From Loktanella sp. PT4BL (lineage in GTDB: Bacteria; Pseudomonadota; Alphaproteobacteria; Rhodobacterales; Rhodobacteraceae), in NCBI RefSeq assembly GCF_003201935.1, contig NZ_QJJL01000002.1:62001-126000 (forward strand): a DNA stretch of 64,000 bases, written 5' to 3'. Each line of letters starts with the position of its first letter. The first letter of the stretch is position 1. The notes beneath the pieces were generated by a model that saw nothing but the letters and a program-made list of their open reading frames with translations, was not told the DNA's origin and made no database searches. The translations under genes and the position numbers were made by a program. Shown here piece by piece: positions 37,555 through 46,291 of this stretch.

Positions 37555-39078
37555 ATGACAGCTTTGGATACCGTCGAGGTCAAAGAAGGCGTTGATCAGG
37601 AGACCGTGGATGCGGTCAAGGAACTCTCTGGCAACTACAAATACGGCTGGAACACCGAAATCGAGATGGAATACGCCCCCAAAGGCGTAAACCCCGATAT
37701 CGTGCGCCTGATTTCATCCAAAAACAAAGAACCCGAGTGGATGACAGAGTGGCGTTTGTCCGCGTTCACCCGTTGGGAAAAGATGGACGAGCCCACATGG
37801 GCGATGGTGAACTATCCTGACATCGATTTTCAGGACATCTATTACTATGCGCGTCCGAAAAGCATGGAAGAGAAGCCGAAATCGCTGGATGACGTCGATC
37901 CCAAGCTGTTGGCCACTTACGAAAAGCTGGGTATTCCGCTGAAAGAGCAGATGATCCTGGCCGGTGTCGAAGGGGCCGAAGATGCACCTGCCGAGGGCCG
38001 CAAGGTTGCTGTGGATGCGGTGTTTGATTCCGTGTCGGTCGGCACGACTTTCCAGAAAGAGCTGGAAAAAGCGGGCGTGATCTTCTGCTCGATCTCCGAG
38101 GCAATCGAGAAGCACCCCGAGCTGGTCAAGAAGTATCTGGGCACCGTGGTGCCGCCATCGGATAACTTCTATGCCACGCTGAATTCGGCCGTGTTTTCAG
38201 ATGGTTCCTTTGTGTATATTCCTCCCGGTGTGCGCTGCCCGATGGAGCTTTCGACCTATTTCCGCATCAATGCCGAGAATACCGGACAGTTCGAGCGCAC
38301 TCTGATTATCGCCGATAAAGGCTCTTACGTGTCCTATCTTGAGGGCTGCACCGCGCCGAAACGTGATACGGCCCAGCTGCACGCCGCTGTGGTTGAGATC
38401 ATCGTCGAGGAAGATGCAGAGGTGAAATATTCCACCGTCCAGAACTGGTATCCCGGTGATGAGGACGGCAAGGGTGGCATCTATAATTTTGTGACCAAGC
38501 GCGCCGATTGCCGTGGCGACCGGTCCAAGGTGATGTGGACGCAGGTGGAAACAGGCTCTGCTGTCACATGGAAGTATCCAAGCTGCATCCTGCGCGGCGA
38601 TGACAGTCAGGGTGAGTTCTATTCCATCGCGATTGCCAACAACATGCAGCAGGCCGATACCGGCACAAAGATGATCCACTTGGGCAAAAATACCAAGTCG
38701 CGCATCGTGTCCAAAGGCATCAGTGCGGGCAAGGCACAGAACACCTATCGTGGTCTGGTGTCGATGCACCCCAAGGCCACGAAATCGCGCAACTATACCC
38801 AGTGCGACAGCCTTTTGATTGGCGATAAATGCGGGGCGCATACGGTGCCTTATATCGAGGTCAAGAATAACTCGTCCCGGGTCGAGCATGAGGCCACCAC
38901 ATCCAAGGTGGATGATGACCAGCTGTTCTATTGCCGCTCGCGCGGCATGGACGAGGAAGAGGCGGTCGCGCTCGTCGTGAACGGGTTCTGTAAGGAAGTG
39001 CTGCAAGCGCTGCCGATGGAATTCGCGATGGAAGCGCAGGCACTTGTGGCGATCTCGCTGGAAGGTTCTGTCGGCTGA
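37555..39078 (+). CDS. sufB: Fe-S assembly scaffold SufB
   Basis: A 507-residue subunit of the SufBCD scaffold. The core shows [20 protein letters not shown], then SYLEGCTAP and [21 protein letters not shown]. The conserved C-terminal region [23 protein letters not shown] carries the sulfur-accepting Cys. It starts 12 bases after iscS. Confidence 0.97.
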   Translation: MTALDTVEVKEGVDQETVDAVKELSGNYKYGWNTEIEMEYAPKGVNPDIVRLISSKNKEPEWMTEWRLSAFTRWEKMDEPTWAMVNYPDIDFQDIYYYARPKSMEEKPKSLDDVDPKLLATYEKLGIPLKEQMILAGVEGAEDAPAEGRKVAVDAVFDSVSVGTTFQKELEKAGVIFCSISEAIEKHPELVKKYLGTVVPPSDNFYATLNSAVFSDGSFVYIPPGVRCPMELSTYFRINAENTGQFERTLIIADKGSYVSYLEGCTAPKRDTAQLHAAVVEIIVEEDAEVKYSTVQNWYPGDEDGKGGIYNFVTKRADCRGDRSKVMWTQVETGSAVTWKYPSCILRGDDSQGEFYSIAIANNMQQADTGTKMIHLGKNTKSRIVSKGISAGKAQNTYRGLVSMHPKATKSRNYTQCDSLLIGDKCGAHTVPYIEVKNNSSRVEHEATTSKVDDDQLFYCRSRGMDEEEAVALVVNGFCKEVLQALPMEFAMEAQALVAISLEGSVG

Positions 39079-39192
39079 ATATGCTTCCCCTGCGTCAACA
39101 TAACTGTCGTGACCTTGTCACGCTGCGGCCAATTTCTTGCCCCAGTTCAATGCCATTAGGGATTGAGCAATATTTTGGTGGGGCAGCGGCCT

Positions 39193-39702
39193 ATGGCGAC
39201 GCGGAAGTACGATATCAACGATTTCAATGCGCGGGTGAAGAAGATCAAGAACCCGCGCAACAAGTCGTACTACGACCCCGACCTGGGGATGCACATCCCC
39301 AAGCGCGTCACACGCGAAAAGATCGCAAAGCCGCAGGAACCATCGTTTCTGGGCAAGTTTATCGTCTCGATGATCATCGGGGCGCTGGCGTTGCTTTTCG
39401 CGCAAGTGCTGCGGATCCGCTATTTTGGCCTGCTCGAGCAAAGCGATGTGGTGTTCTATCTGGAACTGTTCATCGCGTTCTGGGCGATGGTGCTGTTTTC
39501 GGCCATTCTGGACCGGCGCAAGGTGGTGGAGCGGTTCGCGCAGGTCGCGGGTATCGCAGTGATGCTGACCGCAGGTCACAACCTGATCTGGCGCTGGCCC
39601 GAACCCATGGCGATGATCTATACCGCAGAATACGTGGATCAGATCATGGAAGTCACAACACAACATTCCGTTGTGTATCGCGGGACCGTTTTCGGCCTGT
39701 AA
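39193..39702 (+). CDS. Suf-operon membrane protein of unknown function
   Basis: A 169-residue protein with a basic cytoplasmic N-terminus (MATRKYDINDFNARVKKIKN) and about three hydrophobic helices (residues 53-73, 83-102 and 110-125). A GGTGGGG site precedes the ATG. It lies between sufB and sufC, in line with the operon. I do not recognise the family. Such inserts are seen in Rhodobacter-type suf operons, so a link to iron or Fe-S delivery at the membrane is possible but unproven. Confidence 0.75.
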   Translation: MATRKYDINDFNARVKKIKNPRNKSYYDPDLGMHIPKRVTREKIAKPQEPSFLGKFIVSMIIGALALLFAQVLRIRYFGLLEQSDVVFYLELFIAFWAMVLFSAILDRRKVVERFAQVAGIAVMLTAGHNLIWRWPEPMAMIYTAEYVDQIMEVTTQHSVVYRGTVFGL

Positions 39703-39795
39703 ACCCACTCTATCGCAATGCGGAAACCCTGCGCGGCTTTGCCCGGCGCGGGGCCATGCGCGTTGGCGTAACACAAACATCTTCAGGAGAATAAA

Positions 39796-40551
39796 ATGCT
39801 GGAAATCAAAGGCCTAGAGGTCAAACTGGAAGAAGAAGACAAGCAGATCCTGAAAGGCGTGGACCTGTCGATCGCACCGGGAACCGTGCATGCGATCATG
39901 GGGCCGAACGGGTCCGGCAAATCGACCCTGTCCTATGTGCTCTCGGGCAAGGACGGTTATGAGGTTACCGGTGGATCCGCCACGCTGGACGGCGAAGACC
40001 TGCTGGATATGGAACCCGAAGAGCGCGCGGCCTTGGGCCTGTTTCTTGCGTTCCAGTACCCTGTGGAAATTCCCGGTGTCGGCAACATGACTTTCCTGCG
40101 CACGGCTGTGAACGCACAGCGCAAAGCGCGTGGCGAAGACGAGTTGAGCGCCGCAGATTTCCTCAAAGAGGTCCGCGAAAAGGCCAAGAGCCTGAAGATC
40201 GACGCAGAGATGCTGAAGCGTCCGGTCAATGTCGGCTTCTCCGGTGGTGAGAAAAAGCGCAATGAAATCCTGCAGATGGCCATGCTTGAACCCAAGATGT
40301 GCATTCTGGATGAGACAGATTCCGGTCTTGACGTTGATGCGATGAAGCTTGTGGCAGATGGCGTAAACGCGTTGCGGTCCGAGGGGCGGTCGTTCCTTGT
40401 CATCACACACTATCAGCGTCTGTTGGATCATATCCAGCCGGATATCGTGCACATCATGGCCAATGGCCGGATCATCAAATCCGGTGGCCCCGAGCTTGCG
40501 CTCGAGGTTGAAAACAACGGTTACGCCGACATTCTGTCCGAGGTGGCCTAA
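39796..40551 (+). CDS. sufC: Fe-S assembly ATPase SufC
   Basis: A 251-residue ABC-type ATPase powering SufBCD. Motifs: Walker A GPNGSGKST, Q-loop FLAFQYPVEIPGV, signature FSGGEKKRNEI, Walker B MCILDETDSGLDVDAM and switch His in ITHYQRLL. An AGGAG site precedes the ATG. Its TAATG overlaps sufD. Confidence 0.98.
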   Translation: MLEIKGLEVKLEEEDKQILKGVDLSIAPGTVHAIMGPNGSGKSTLSYVLSGKDGYEVTGGSATLDGEDLLDMEPEERAALGLFLAFQYPVEIPGVGNMTFLRTAVNAQRKARGEDELSAADFLKEVREKAKSLKIDAEMLKRPVNVGFSGGEKKRNEILQMAMLEPKMCILDETDSGLDVDAMKLVADGVNALRSEGRSFLVITHYQRLLDHIQPDIVHIMANGRIIKSGGPELALEVENNGYADILSEVA

Positions 40552-41837
40552 TGGCACTGGCACAGTTGAAAATTGATACAACAGAGGCCCGCTTGGCCGA
40601 TGTCGACCTGCCGCAGGGGGCTGCGTGGGGCAATGCCGCGCGGGCCGATGCTTTGGCGCGCGTGCGCCTGATGGCTCTGCCGACCAAGCGTGACGAATAC
40701 TGGAAATATACCGATCCGACATCCTTGACCGCGGTAGATGCGCCAGAGGCCGCGCTCTTCGCCAGCGATGAGGCGCCGCTTTTTGACGCGGTTGACCGCG
40801 TAAAGATCGTTTTTGTGGACGGTGTGTTCGATGCGGATGCGTCTGACGATCTGGAGGCGACAGGTCTTGAGATCGAACGCCTCTCTGATGCCATGGCGAC
40901 GGATATCCACTGGGCTAAGGACATCTATGGTGTTCTGGAAGCGCACGGTCAGAAACCTGTGGCGCGGCCCTTGGCGGCGCTGAACACGGCCCTTGCCACC
41001 GATGGCGTTGTGATCCGTGTGACAGGCAAGGCCACAAAGCCCGTGAACTTTATCTACCTTCATAATGATACCACCTCTGACGCGATCCTGCACAATGTGG
41101 TGAAGGTTGAAGCGGGGGCCGAGATGACCTTGCTGGAAACCGGCCCTGCAGCGGCGCGGTTCTCCAAGCTGCTGGAAGTGGAAGTGGCCGAGGGCGGCAA
41201 GTTCAACCACGTCCGCGCACAAGGCCGTGACCATGAACGCCGCGCCGTAACGCATTGTTTTGCAAGGATTGCTGCGGATTCTGTCTTCAAGTCCTTCACA
41301 CTCACCTTCAACGGTGTGCTGACGCGCAACGAATGTGTGCTTGAGCTTGTCGGCGATGATGCAGTTGCGCATGTGGCGGGTGTCTGTGTCGGTGACGGCA
41401 AGGATTTCCATCACGACGACACGGTGTTCATTACCCATGATGCGCTGAATGGCGAAAGCCGTCAGGTGTTCAAAAAGGTGCTGCGCAACGGTGCGACGGG
41501 CGTCTTTCAGGGTAAGATTCTGGTCAAGGAAGGCGCGCAAAAGACCGATGGCTACCAGATCAGCCAGTCGCTTCTGCTCGATGATGACAGCCAGTTCCTC
41601 GCCAAGCCGGAGCTTGAGATTTACGCCGATGATGTGGCCTGTTCGCATGGCTCCACCTCGGGGGCGATTGATGAAACGGCCTTGTTTTATCTGCGCTCGC
41701 GCGGTGTGCCCCATGACGAGGCACGCAATCTGCTGACCCTGTCGTTTCTGGCCGAGGCACTGGAAGAGATCGAGGACGAGACCCTGGCAGAAGACTTGCG
41801 CGACCGGCTTGAAGGCTGGCTGGCACGGCACCGGTAA
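40551..41837 (+). CDS. sufD: Fe-S assembly protein SufD
   Basis: A 428-residue SufB paralogue that pairs with SufB in the scaffold. The N-terminal helical part has LPTKRDEYWKYTDPTSL. The beta-helix core has KFNHVRAQGRDHERRAVTH, and the C-terminal CSHGSTSGAIDETALFYLRSRG with its conserved His. It overlaps sufC and the next gene by one base each (TAATG), so translation is coupled. Confidence 0.96.
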   Translation: MALAQLKIDTTEARLADVDLPQGAAWGNAARADALARVRLMALPTKRDEYWKYTDPTSLTAVDAPEAALFASDEAPLFDAVDRVKIVFVDGVFDADASDDLEATGLEIERLSDAMATDIHWAKDIYGVLEAHGQKPVARPLAALNTALATDGVVIRVTGKATKPVNFIYLHNDTTSDAILHNVVKVEAGAEMTLLETGPAAARFSKLLEVEVAEGGKFNHVRAQGRDHERRAVTHCFARIAADSVFKSFTLTFNGVLTRNECVLELVGDDAVAHVAGVCVGDGKDFHHDDTVFITHDALNGESRQVFKKVLRNGATGVFQGKILVKEGAQKTDGYQISQSLLLDDDSQFLAKPELEIYADDVACSHGSTSGAIDETALFYLRSRGVPHDEARNLLTLSFLAEALEEIEDETLAEDLRDRLEGWLARHR

Positions 41838-42340
41838 TGCCAGTCACAAACGACATCATGCGGACGTGGCGCAGGCCGCGCGCCGTGATGCGCGAGTTGC
41901 TGGATCAAGGGCGGCGCGAAGACAGGGCCATCATGTACCTGATGGTCAGTTGCTTTCTGATCTTTGTCGCGCAGTGGCCCCGTTTGCGTCGGGTGGCGGA
42001 AGGGTTTGAACCCTCACCGTTTCCGCCTGACATGAACTTTGAGGGGATGATGACCTATACTTTCTTCGGGTCGGTCATCATCCTGCCTTTGATGATGTAC
42101 GGGATCGCGGCGCTGTCGCATCTTGTGGCGAAGGTGCTGGGCGGGAAGGGGTCTTGGTTCGGGGCGCGCTTGGCCCTGTTCTGGACCATGCTGGCGACAA
42201 CGCCGATGTTTTTGTTTTACGGTCTGGTGCGCGGCCTGATTGGGCATGGCACACAGGCGGTTCTTGTCGGTGCGATCGGGGCAATTGCCTTTGTTTTCAT
42301 CTGGATACAATCCTTGCGCGAGGCGGAAAGCCATTCATGA
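41837..42340 (+). CDS. YIP1-like membrane protein 1 of suf operon
   Basis: A 167-residue protein with about four hydrophobic helices, with charged N-terminal residues (RTWRRPRAVMRELLDQGRRE) as in YIP1-family proteins. It is coupled to sufD by TAATG and to the next gene by ATGA. Function unknown; it could support a membrane step in Fe-S supply. Confidence 0.75.
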   Translation: MPVTNDIMRTWRRPRAVMRELLDQGRREDRAIMYLMVSCFLIFVAQWPRLRRVAEGFEPSPFPPDMNFEGMMTYTFFGSVIILPLMMYGIAALSHLVAKVLGGKGSWFGARLALFWTMLATTPMFLFYGLVRGLIGHGTQAVLVGAIGAIAFVFIWIQSLREAESHS

Positions 42341-42933
42341 CCGTTGATTTTCAAACCTGGATGCGTGCCGTCTGGACCAGCATCATGGAGCCGTCAGAGA
42401 GCGCGCGCAAAGCGCTTGCCATGGACATTCCGGTACAGGCGCTTTGGACGGGGCTCGCACTTGTTGCGGTGCTGAACGTGATCCTTGTGGCGCTGTTGCA
42501 GCTCTTGTCGCCGGCGCCGCTGGCCATGCAAGAACAGGCCTTTGCGCTTTCGCCCTTCGGTTTCTTTGCGATCATCAGCATCTTTTTTGTGCTGTTTGTT
42601 TACGGCATTTTCTATGCGGGCCGGATGATCGGCGGCCAAGGCACCTTGCAGGCAAGCTTGACGATTGTGGTCTGGTTTCAGGCGGTCAGTCTGACGCTTG
42701 AGGCAATCCAGTTCGCGCTGGTTCTGATCAGCCCCGCGATCGGGTCGATCTTCGGGCTGCTCACACTCGGCGCTTTGATCTGGTGTTTTATGAATTTTAT
42801 CAACGTCTTGCACGGCTTCGACAATCTGGGCAAAGCCTTGGGTGCGATCGTTCTTGCCCTGATCGGGACCGCCCTGATCTCGGGCATCATTTTGGCTGTT
42901 CTGGGCGTTGGTCCGACAGGAGGTATGGCATGA
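42337..42933 (+). CDS. YIP1-like membrane protein 2 of suf operon
   Basis: A 198-residue paralogue-like membrane protein with about five helices. The opening FQTWMRAVWTSIMEPSESAR resembles the previous protein's amphipathic start. It overlaps both neighbours by four bases (ATGA), giving a continuous sufD-yip-yip-sufS coupling chain. The start at 42337 is chosen for this overlap; a longer frame lies inside the previous gene. Confidence 0.75.
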   Translation: MTVDFQTWMRAVWTSIMEPSESARKALAMDIPVQALWTGLALVAVLNVILVALLQLLSPAPLAMQEQAFALSPFGFFAIISIFFVLFVYGIFYAGRMIGGQGTLQASLTIVVWFQAVSLTLEAIQFALVLISPAIGSIFGLLTLGALIWCFMNFINVLHGFDNLGKALGAIVLALIGTALISGIILAVLGVGPTGGMA

Positions 42934-44153
42934 GCTATGACGTCAATAAAATCAGGTCCGATTTTCCTATCCTGTCGCGTGAGGTGAACAACAAGCCTCT
43001 GGTCTATCTCGACAACGGCGCGTCGGCCCAGAAACCACAGGTGGTGATTGATGCGGTCACCCGCGGCTATGCCGAGGAATACGCCAATGTGCATCGCGGT
43101 TTGCATTACCTCAGCAACCTGTCGACCGAGCGCTACGAAGGCGTCCGCGGGATCATCGCGCGCTTTCTGAACGCGCCTTCGGAAGATGACATTATCATGA
43201 ATTCCGGCACGACCGAAGGCATCAATATGGTGGCCTATGGCTGGGCCATGCCGCATATGGAGGCGGGTGACGAGATTGTCCTGTCGATCATGGAACACCA
43301 CGCCAATATCGTGCCATGGCATTTCCTGCGCGAACGGCAGGGCGTGGTGATCAAATGGGTTGATGTGGACGCCAATGGCGATCTGGACCCCCAGAAGGTG
43401 ATTGATGCGATCGGCCCCAAGACCAAGCTGGTGGCGATTACCCATATGTCCAATGTGCTGGGCACCGTGGTTGACGTCAAAGCCATCACCGCCGGTGCCC
43501 ATGCCAAAGGCGTGCCTGTGCTGGTCGATGGCAGTCAGGCCGCGGTCCATATGCCCGTCGACGTGGCCGATATTGGCTGCGATTTCTACGCCATCACGGG
43601 TCACAAGCTCTATGGCCCCTCGGGGTCAGGTGCGATCTATGTGCGCAAGGAACGGATGGCGGAAATGCGCCCCTTCATGGGCGGCGGCGATATGATCCGC
43701 GATGTGACACGCGATACGGTCACCTGGAATGATCCGCCGATGAAGTTTGAAGCAGGCACGCCGGGGATTGTGCAGACAATCGGGCTTGGTGTGGCGCTGG
43801 AATACATGATGGACGTCGGCATGGACGCGATTGCCGCCCATGAACGGGGTTTGCGCGACTATGCGCGCGACCGGTTGGGTGGCCTGAACTGGCTCAGCGT
43901 ACAGGGGCAGTCCGCCACCAAGGGCGCTATCTTCTCGTTCACGCTGGAAGGGGCGGCGCATGCGCATGACATCTCGACTGTATTGGACAAAAAGGGTGTC
44001 GCTGTGCGTGCCGGTACCCACTGTGCGATGCCATTGATGGAACATATGGGCGTGGGGGCCACCTGCCGCGCGTCGTTTGGGATGTATAACACCACCGACG
44101 AGGTGGATGTGTTGATCGACGCGCTGGAACTTTGCCACGATCTGTTTGCGTAA
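42930..44153 (+). CDS. sufS: Cysteine desulfurase SufS
   Basis: A 407-residue group II cysteine desulfurase. It begins IRSDFPILSREVNNKPLVYL with the DNGASAQKP segment. The PLP lysine is in ITGHKLYGPSGSG and the sulfur-accepting Cys in RAGTHCAMPLM. It normally needs SufE or SufU as sulfur acceptor; no such gene is next to it here. It is the last suf gene in the window. Confidence 0.97.
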   Translation: MSYDVNKIRSDFPILSREVNNKPLVYLDNGASAQKPQVVIDAVTRGYAEEYANVHRGLHYLSNLSTERYEGVRGIIARFLNAPSEDDIIMNSGTTEGINMVAYGWAMPHMEAGDEIVLSIMEHHANIVPWHFLRERQGVVIKWVDVDANGDLDPQKVIDAIGPKTKLVAITHMSNVLGTVVDVKAITAGAHAKGVPVLVDGSQAAVHMPVDVADIGCDFYAITGHKLYGPSGSGAIYVRKERMAEMRPFMGGGDMIRDVTRDTVTWNDPPMKFEAGTPGIVQTIGLGVALEYMMDVGMDAIAAHERGLRDYARDRLGGLNWLSVQGQSATKGAIFSFTLEGAAHAHDISTVLDKKGVAVRAGTHCAMPLMEHMGVGATCRASFGMYNTTDEVDVLIDALELCHDLFA

Positions 44154-44174
44154 GGTGGATCTTGATCCGCCTTA
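44151..44174. repeat. Palindromic hairpin repeat, copy 2
   Basis: TAAGGTGGATC, TT, GATCCGCCTTA: an 11-bp stem with one G-T pair. It includes the sufS stop codon and relates closely to the hairpin at 23776. It could end or protect the suf mRNA. Confidence 0.7.
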
Positions 44175-44187
44175 CCTGACTTTGCCG

Positions 44188-44216
44188 TTGCGACGCTCAT
44201 TCACCGTCGCTATAGA
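44188..44216 (+). promoter_or_regulatory. tRNA-Arg promoter
   Basis: TTGCGA, a 17-base spacer, TATAGA. Transcription would start about two bases before the mature tRNA. Confidence 0.6.
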
Positions 44217-44224
44217 ACCCCTAG

Positions 44225-44301
<77 letters not shown>

Positions 44302-44305
44302 ATTT

Positions 44306-45223
44306 CTATAGACCAAGAGCCCGAAGCTTTACGGCCTGCCGCGCCGCCAAGGCATCGACTTCGGCTCTCGTCTCCGCTGTCAGAACACCGCCCGGTTTGC
44401 GCAGTGTGTCATGGGCAATCACCCCGCGCTGCGCCAGCGTATATTTCCGGATTGCCAGCCCCAGACCCGGCTGCGCCTCGTATCGCACCATCGGCATATA
44501 GACATCAAAGATATCGCGTGCGCGGTCGATATCCCCCGCGTTATGGGCGGCAATCACCTGCGCCATCATTTCGGGATAGGCAAAACCTGTCATCGCCCCG
44601 TCCGCCCCGCGCAGCATTTCTTCCAGCAGGTACAGCCCGCCATTGCCGCACAGGATCGAGATTCGCCGCGCGCCTGCGTCTGAAGCGCGGCGCAGGGCGC
44701 TGATCTTTTCCAGCCCCGGCCAGTCCTCGTGTTTGAGCATGACGCAGGTCGGACAGTCCGCAACCACCTGCAGGATGACTTTGGTGGGGATCACGACATT
44801 GGTGACCAGCGGGAAGTCCTGCAACACGAAAGGTGCATCACCCAAGGTCTCGGCCGTGTTGTGGTAATAGGTCAGGATCTGGTCGTCGGTCTTGAGGCTG
44901 CTGGGGGGTGCCACCATCACACCGGCGGCACCGAGATCCATCGCCGCATCGGACAGCGTTTTCATTGCGGCAAACCCGGGTGCAGAGACGCCCACGACAA
45001 TGGGGACCGTGCTGCGCGCCGTGACACGCTTGACCACGGCAACGGATTCGTCGGCCGAGAGTTTGCCCGCCTCACCCATCATGCCCAGAATTGTCAGCCC
45101 CGTCGCACCTTGTGCGATATAGAAATCAACCATCCGGTCGATGCTGTCCCAATCCACTGCGCCATCCGGCTTGAAGGGGGTCACAGCGATCGTAAAGACA
45201 CCTTTGGCGGTTTCATCAAGCAT
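44306..45223 (-). CDS. DapA/NanA-family lyase or aldolase, substrate unknown
   Basis: A 305-residue TIM-barrel protein of the dihydrodipicolinate synthase family. The Schiff-base lysine is K164 (VMLKHED). GMMGEAGKLSADE replaces the usual GTTGE loop. The position of the catalytic Tyr in the family's YN-P motif reads LQDFP here (Gln135), so it is not a true DapA. It is last in a four-gene minus-strand cluster and overlaps the racemase-like gene by eight bases. A role in cleaving a keto-acid product of the hydantoinase pathway is inferred only. Confidence 0.82.
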   Translation of the reverse strand: MLDETAKGVFTIAVTPFKPDGAVDWDSIDRMVDFYIAQGATGLTILGMMGEAGKLSADESVAVVKRVTARSTVPIVVGVSAPGFAAMKTLSDAAMDLGAAGVMVAPPSSLKTDDQILTYYHNTAETLGDAPFVLQDFPLVTNVVIPTKVILQVVADCPTCVMLKHEDWPGLEKISALRRASDAGARRISILCGNGGLYLLEEMLRGADGAMTGFAYPEMMAQVIAAHNAGDIDRARDIFDVYMPMVRYEAQPGLGLAIRKYTLAQRGVIAHDTLRKPGGVLTAETRAEVDALAARQAVKLRALGL

Positions 45224-45896
45224 CCGGATTTCCTTTGTGGCTTAGTTGCAGGGCAATCTGGCCGAGCACCATTGCGGTGGCGGCCTGACAGGGTTCGACC
45301 ACGGGCAGGCCAATCTCTTGTTCAAGGGTGGCGCGGTATTGCGCCATGCCAGCGCACCCCATGATCAGCACGTTGGCCCCGTCCTCATCACGCAGCCGTT
45401 TGCCGGTGGCGATCATGGCAGCAAGGCTCTTGTTAGGATCCGCAAGATCGGCAACCCCGAGGCCAAGCGCGCGGTCGCCGGCCAGCCTGTCAAGAACACC
45501 CATCGCCCCAAAGGCCCGCAGGTGGCGCGGGATCGAGGCGGGCAGGATTGCGATGACGCCAAAGCGCTGCCCGAGGGTCAGCGCGGTCATCACGGCGGCC
45601 TCCTGAATGCCCGCGACGGGCAAAACGGTTTGGTCGCGCAGGGCATGCAGCCCCGGATCGCCGAAACAGGCGATGACATAGCCTGCCGCGTCGGTTTGTG
45701 CTGCCGCAAGCTCCAGCATGGGCGCGATGGTCAGATCGGCCTGCCTTTGGTTTTCGATGCCGGGTGGTCCTTCGGCCAGTGTCAGACAACGGATCGGGGT
45801 TCCGAATTTGCGCAGCGGATCAAGCGCGTGTTTGATCCCGTCCGTAACGGTCTGGGACGAATTGGGATTGATCACAATCAAGGTTTTACTGGTCAT
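45216..45896 (-). CDS. Asp/Glu/hydantoin racemase family protein
   Basis: A 226-residue protein. The opening IVINPNSSQTVTDGI and the two active-site cysteine regions (VIACFGDPGLHALRD and LIMGCAGMAQY) are the hallmarks of hydantoin racemases. It would interconvert D and L forms of a ring substrate. It overlaps the VOC gene (ATGA) and the DapA-like gene. Confidence 0.85.
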   Translation of the reverse strand: MTSKTLIVINPNSSQTVTDGIKHALDPLRKFGTPIRCLTLAEGPPGIENQRQADLTIAPMLELAAAQTDAAGYVIACFGDPGLHALRDQTVLPVAGIQEAAVMTALTLGQRFGVIAILPASIPRHLRAFGAMGVLDRLAGDRALGLGVADLADPNKSLAAMIATGKRLRDEDGANVLIMGCAGMAQYRATLEQEIGLPVVEPCQAATAMVLGQIALQLSHKGNPDA

Positions 45897-46282
45897 GCAC
45901 CCTCACGCGTGGCGGACTGGATTTCGATTTGATAGCCTTCGGGGTCGTTGAAAACAAAAGCGCGGATGCCCAAGGCATCATTGACAAAGAGGTCGGACAG
46001 GTTGGCAAGATCTTCCTCTTGTGCGTAGGCATACCACGCATCCACATCGCGCACACGGATACAAAGCTGCACGGGTTTGACCGCCTGCCATTTGTTCATG
46101 CCACGGCTCTCATCGACCAGCCCCACATGCGCGCCCGCGCAGATCCGGTAGATTTTGCACCATCCCTGGTCAATGGCGAGCGGCAGACCGAGGATATCTT
46201 CATAGAACGCCATCGCGGAGGGCAGGTCGCGGTAATAGAGAAAGGTGATGGCAAGCATGTTCGGGGCGTCGGGGCGGGGCAT
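45893..46282 (-). CDS. VOC (glyoxalase/dioxygenase-fold) protein
   Basis: A 129-residue single-module VOC protein. It has the betaalpha-beta-beta-beta pattern, with LYYRDLPSAMAFYEDILGLPL near the start and FNDPEGYQIEIQ at the end. The terminal Glu of QIEI is a usual metal ligand. It sits between the hydantoinase and racemase genes, nine bases and an overlap away, so it belongs to the same operon; its reaction is unknown. Confidence 0.82.
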   Translation of the reverse strand: MPRPDAPNMLAITFLYYRDLPSAMAFYEDILGLPLAIDQGWCKIYRICAGAHVGLVDESRGMNKWQAVKPVQLCIRVRDVDAWYAYAQEEDLANLSDLFVNDALGIRAFVFNDPEGYQIEIQSATREGA

Positions 46283-46291
46283 GGGTGATCC

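Noticed and set aside
40548-41831. Long open frame antisense to sufD (427 codons), and similar ones antisense to pepA, the L,D-transpeptidase and agmatinase genes
   Set aside because: They arise from GC-rich codon bias opposite strongly conserved genes. They lack ribosome sites and their translations are His/Arg/Gln-rich without domains.
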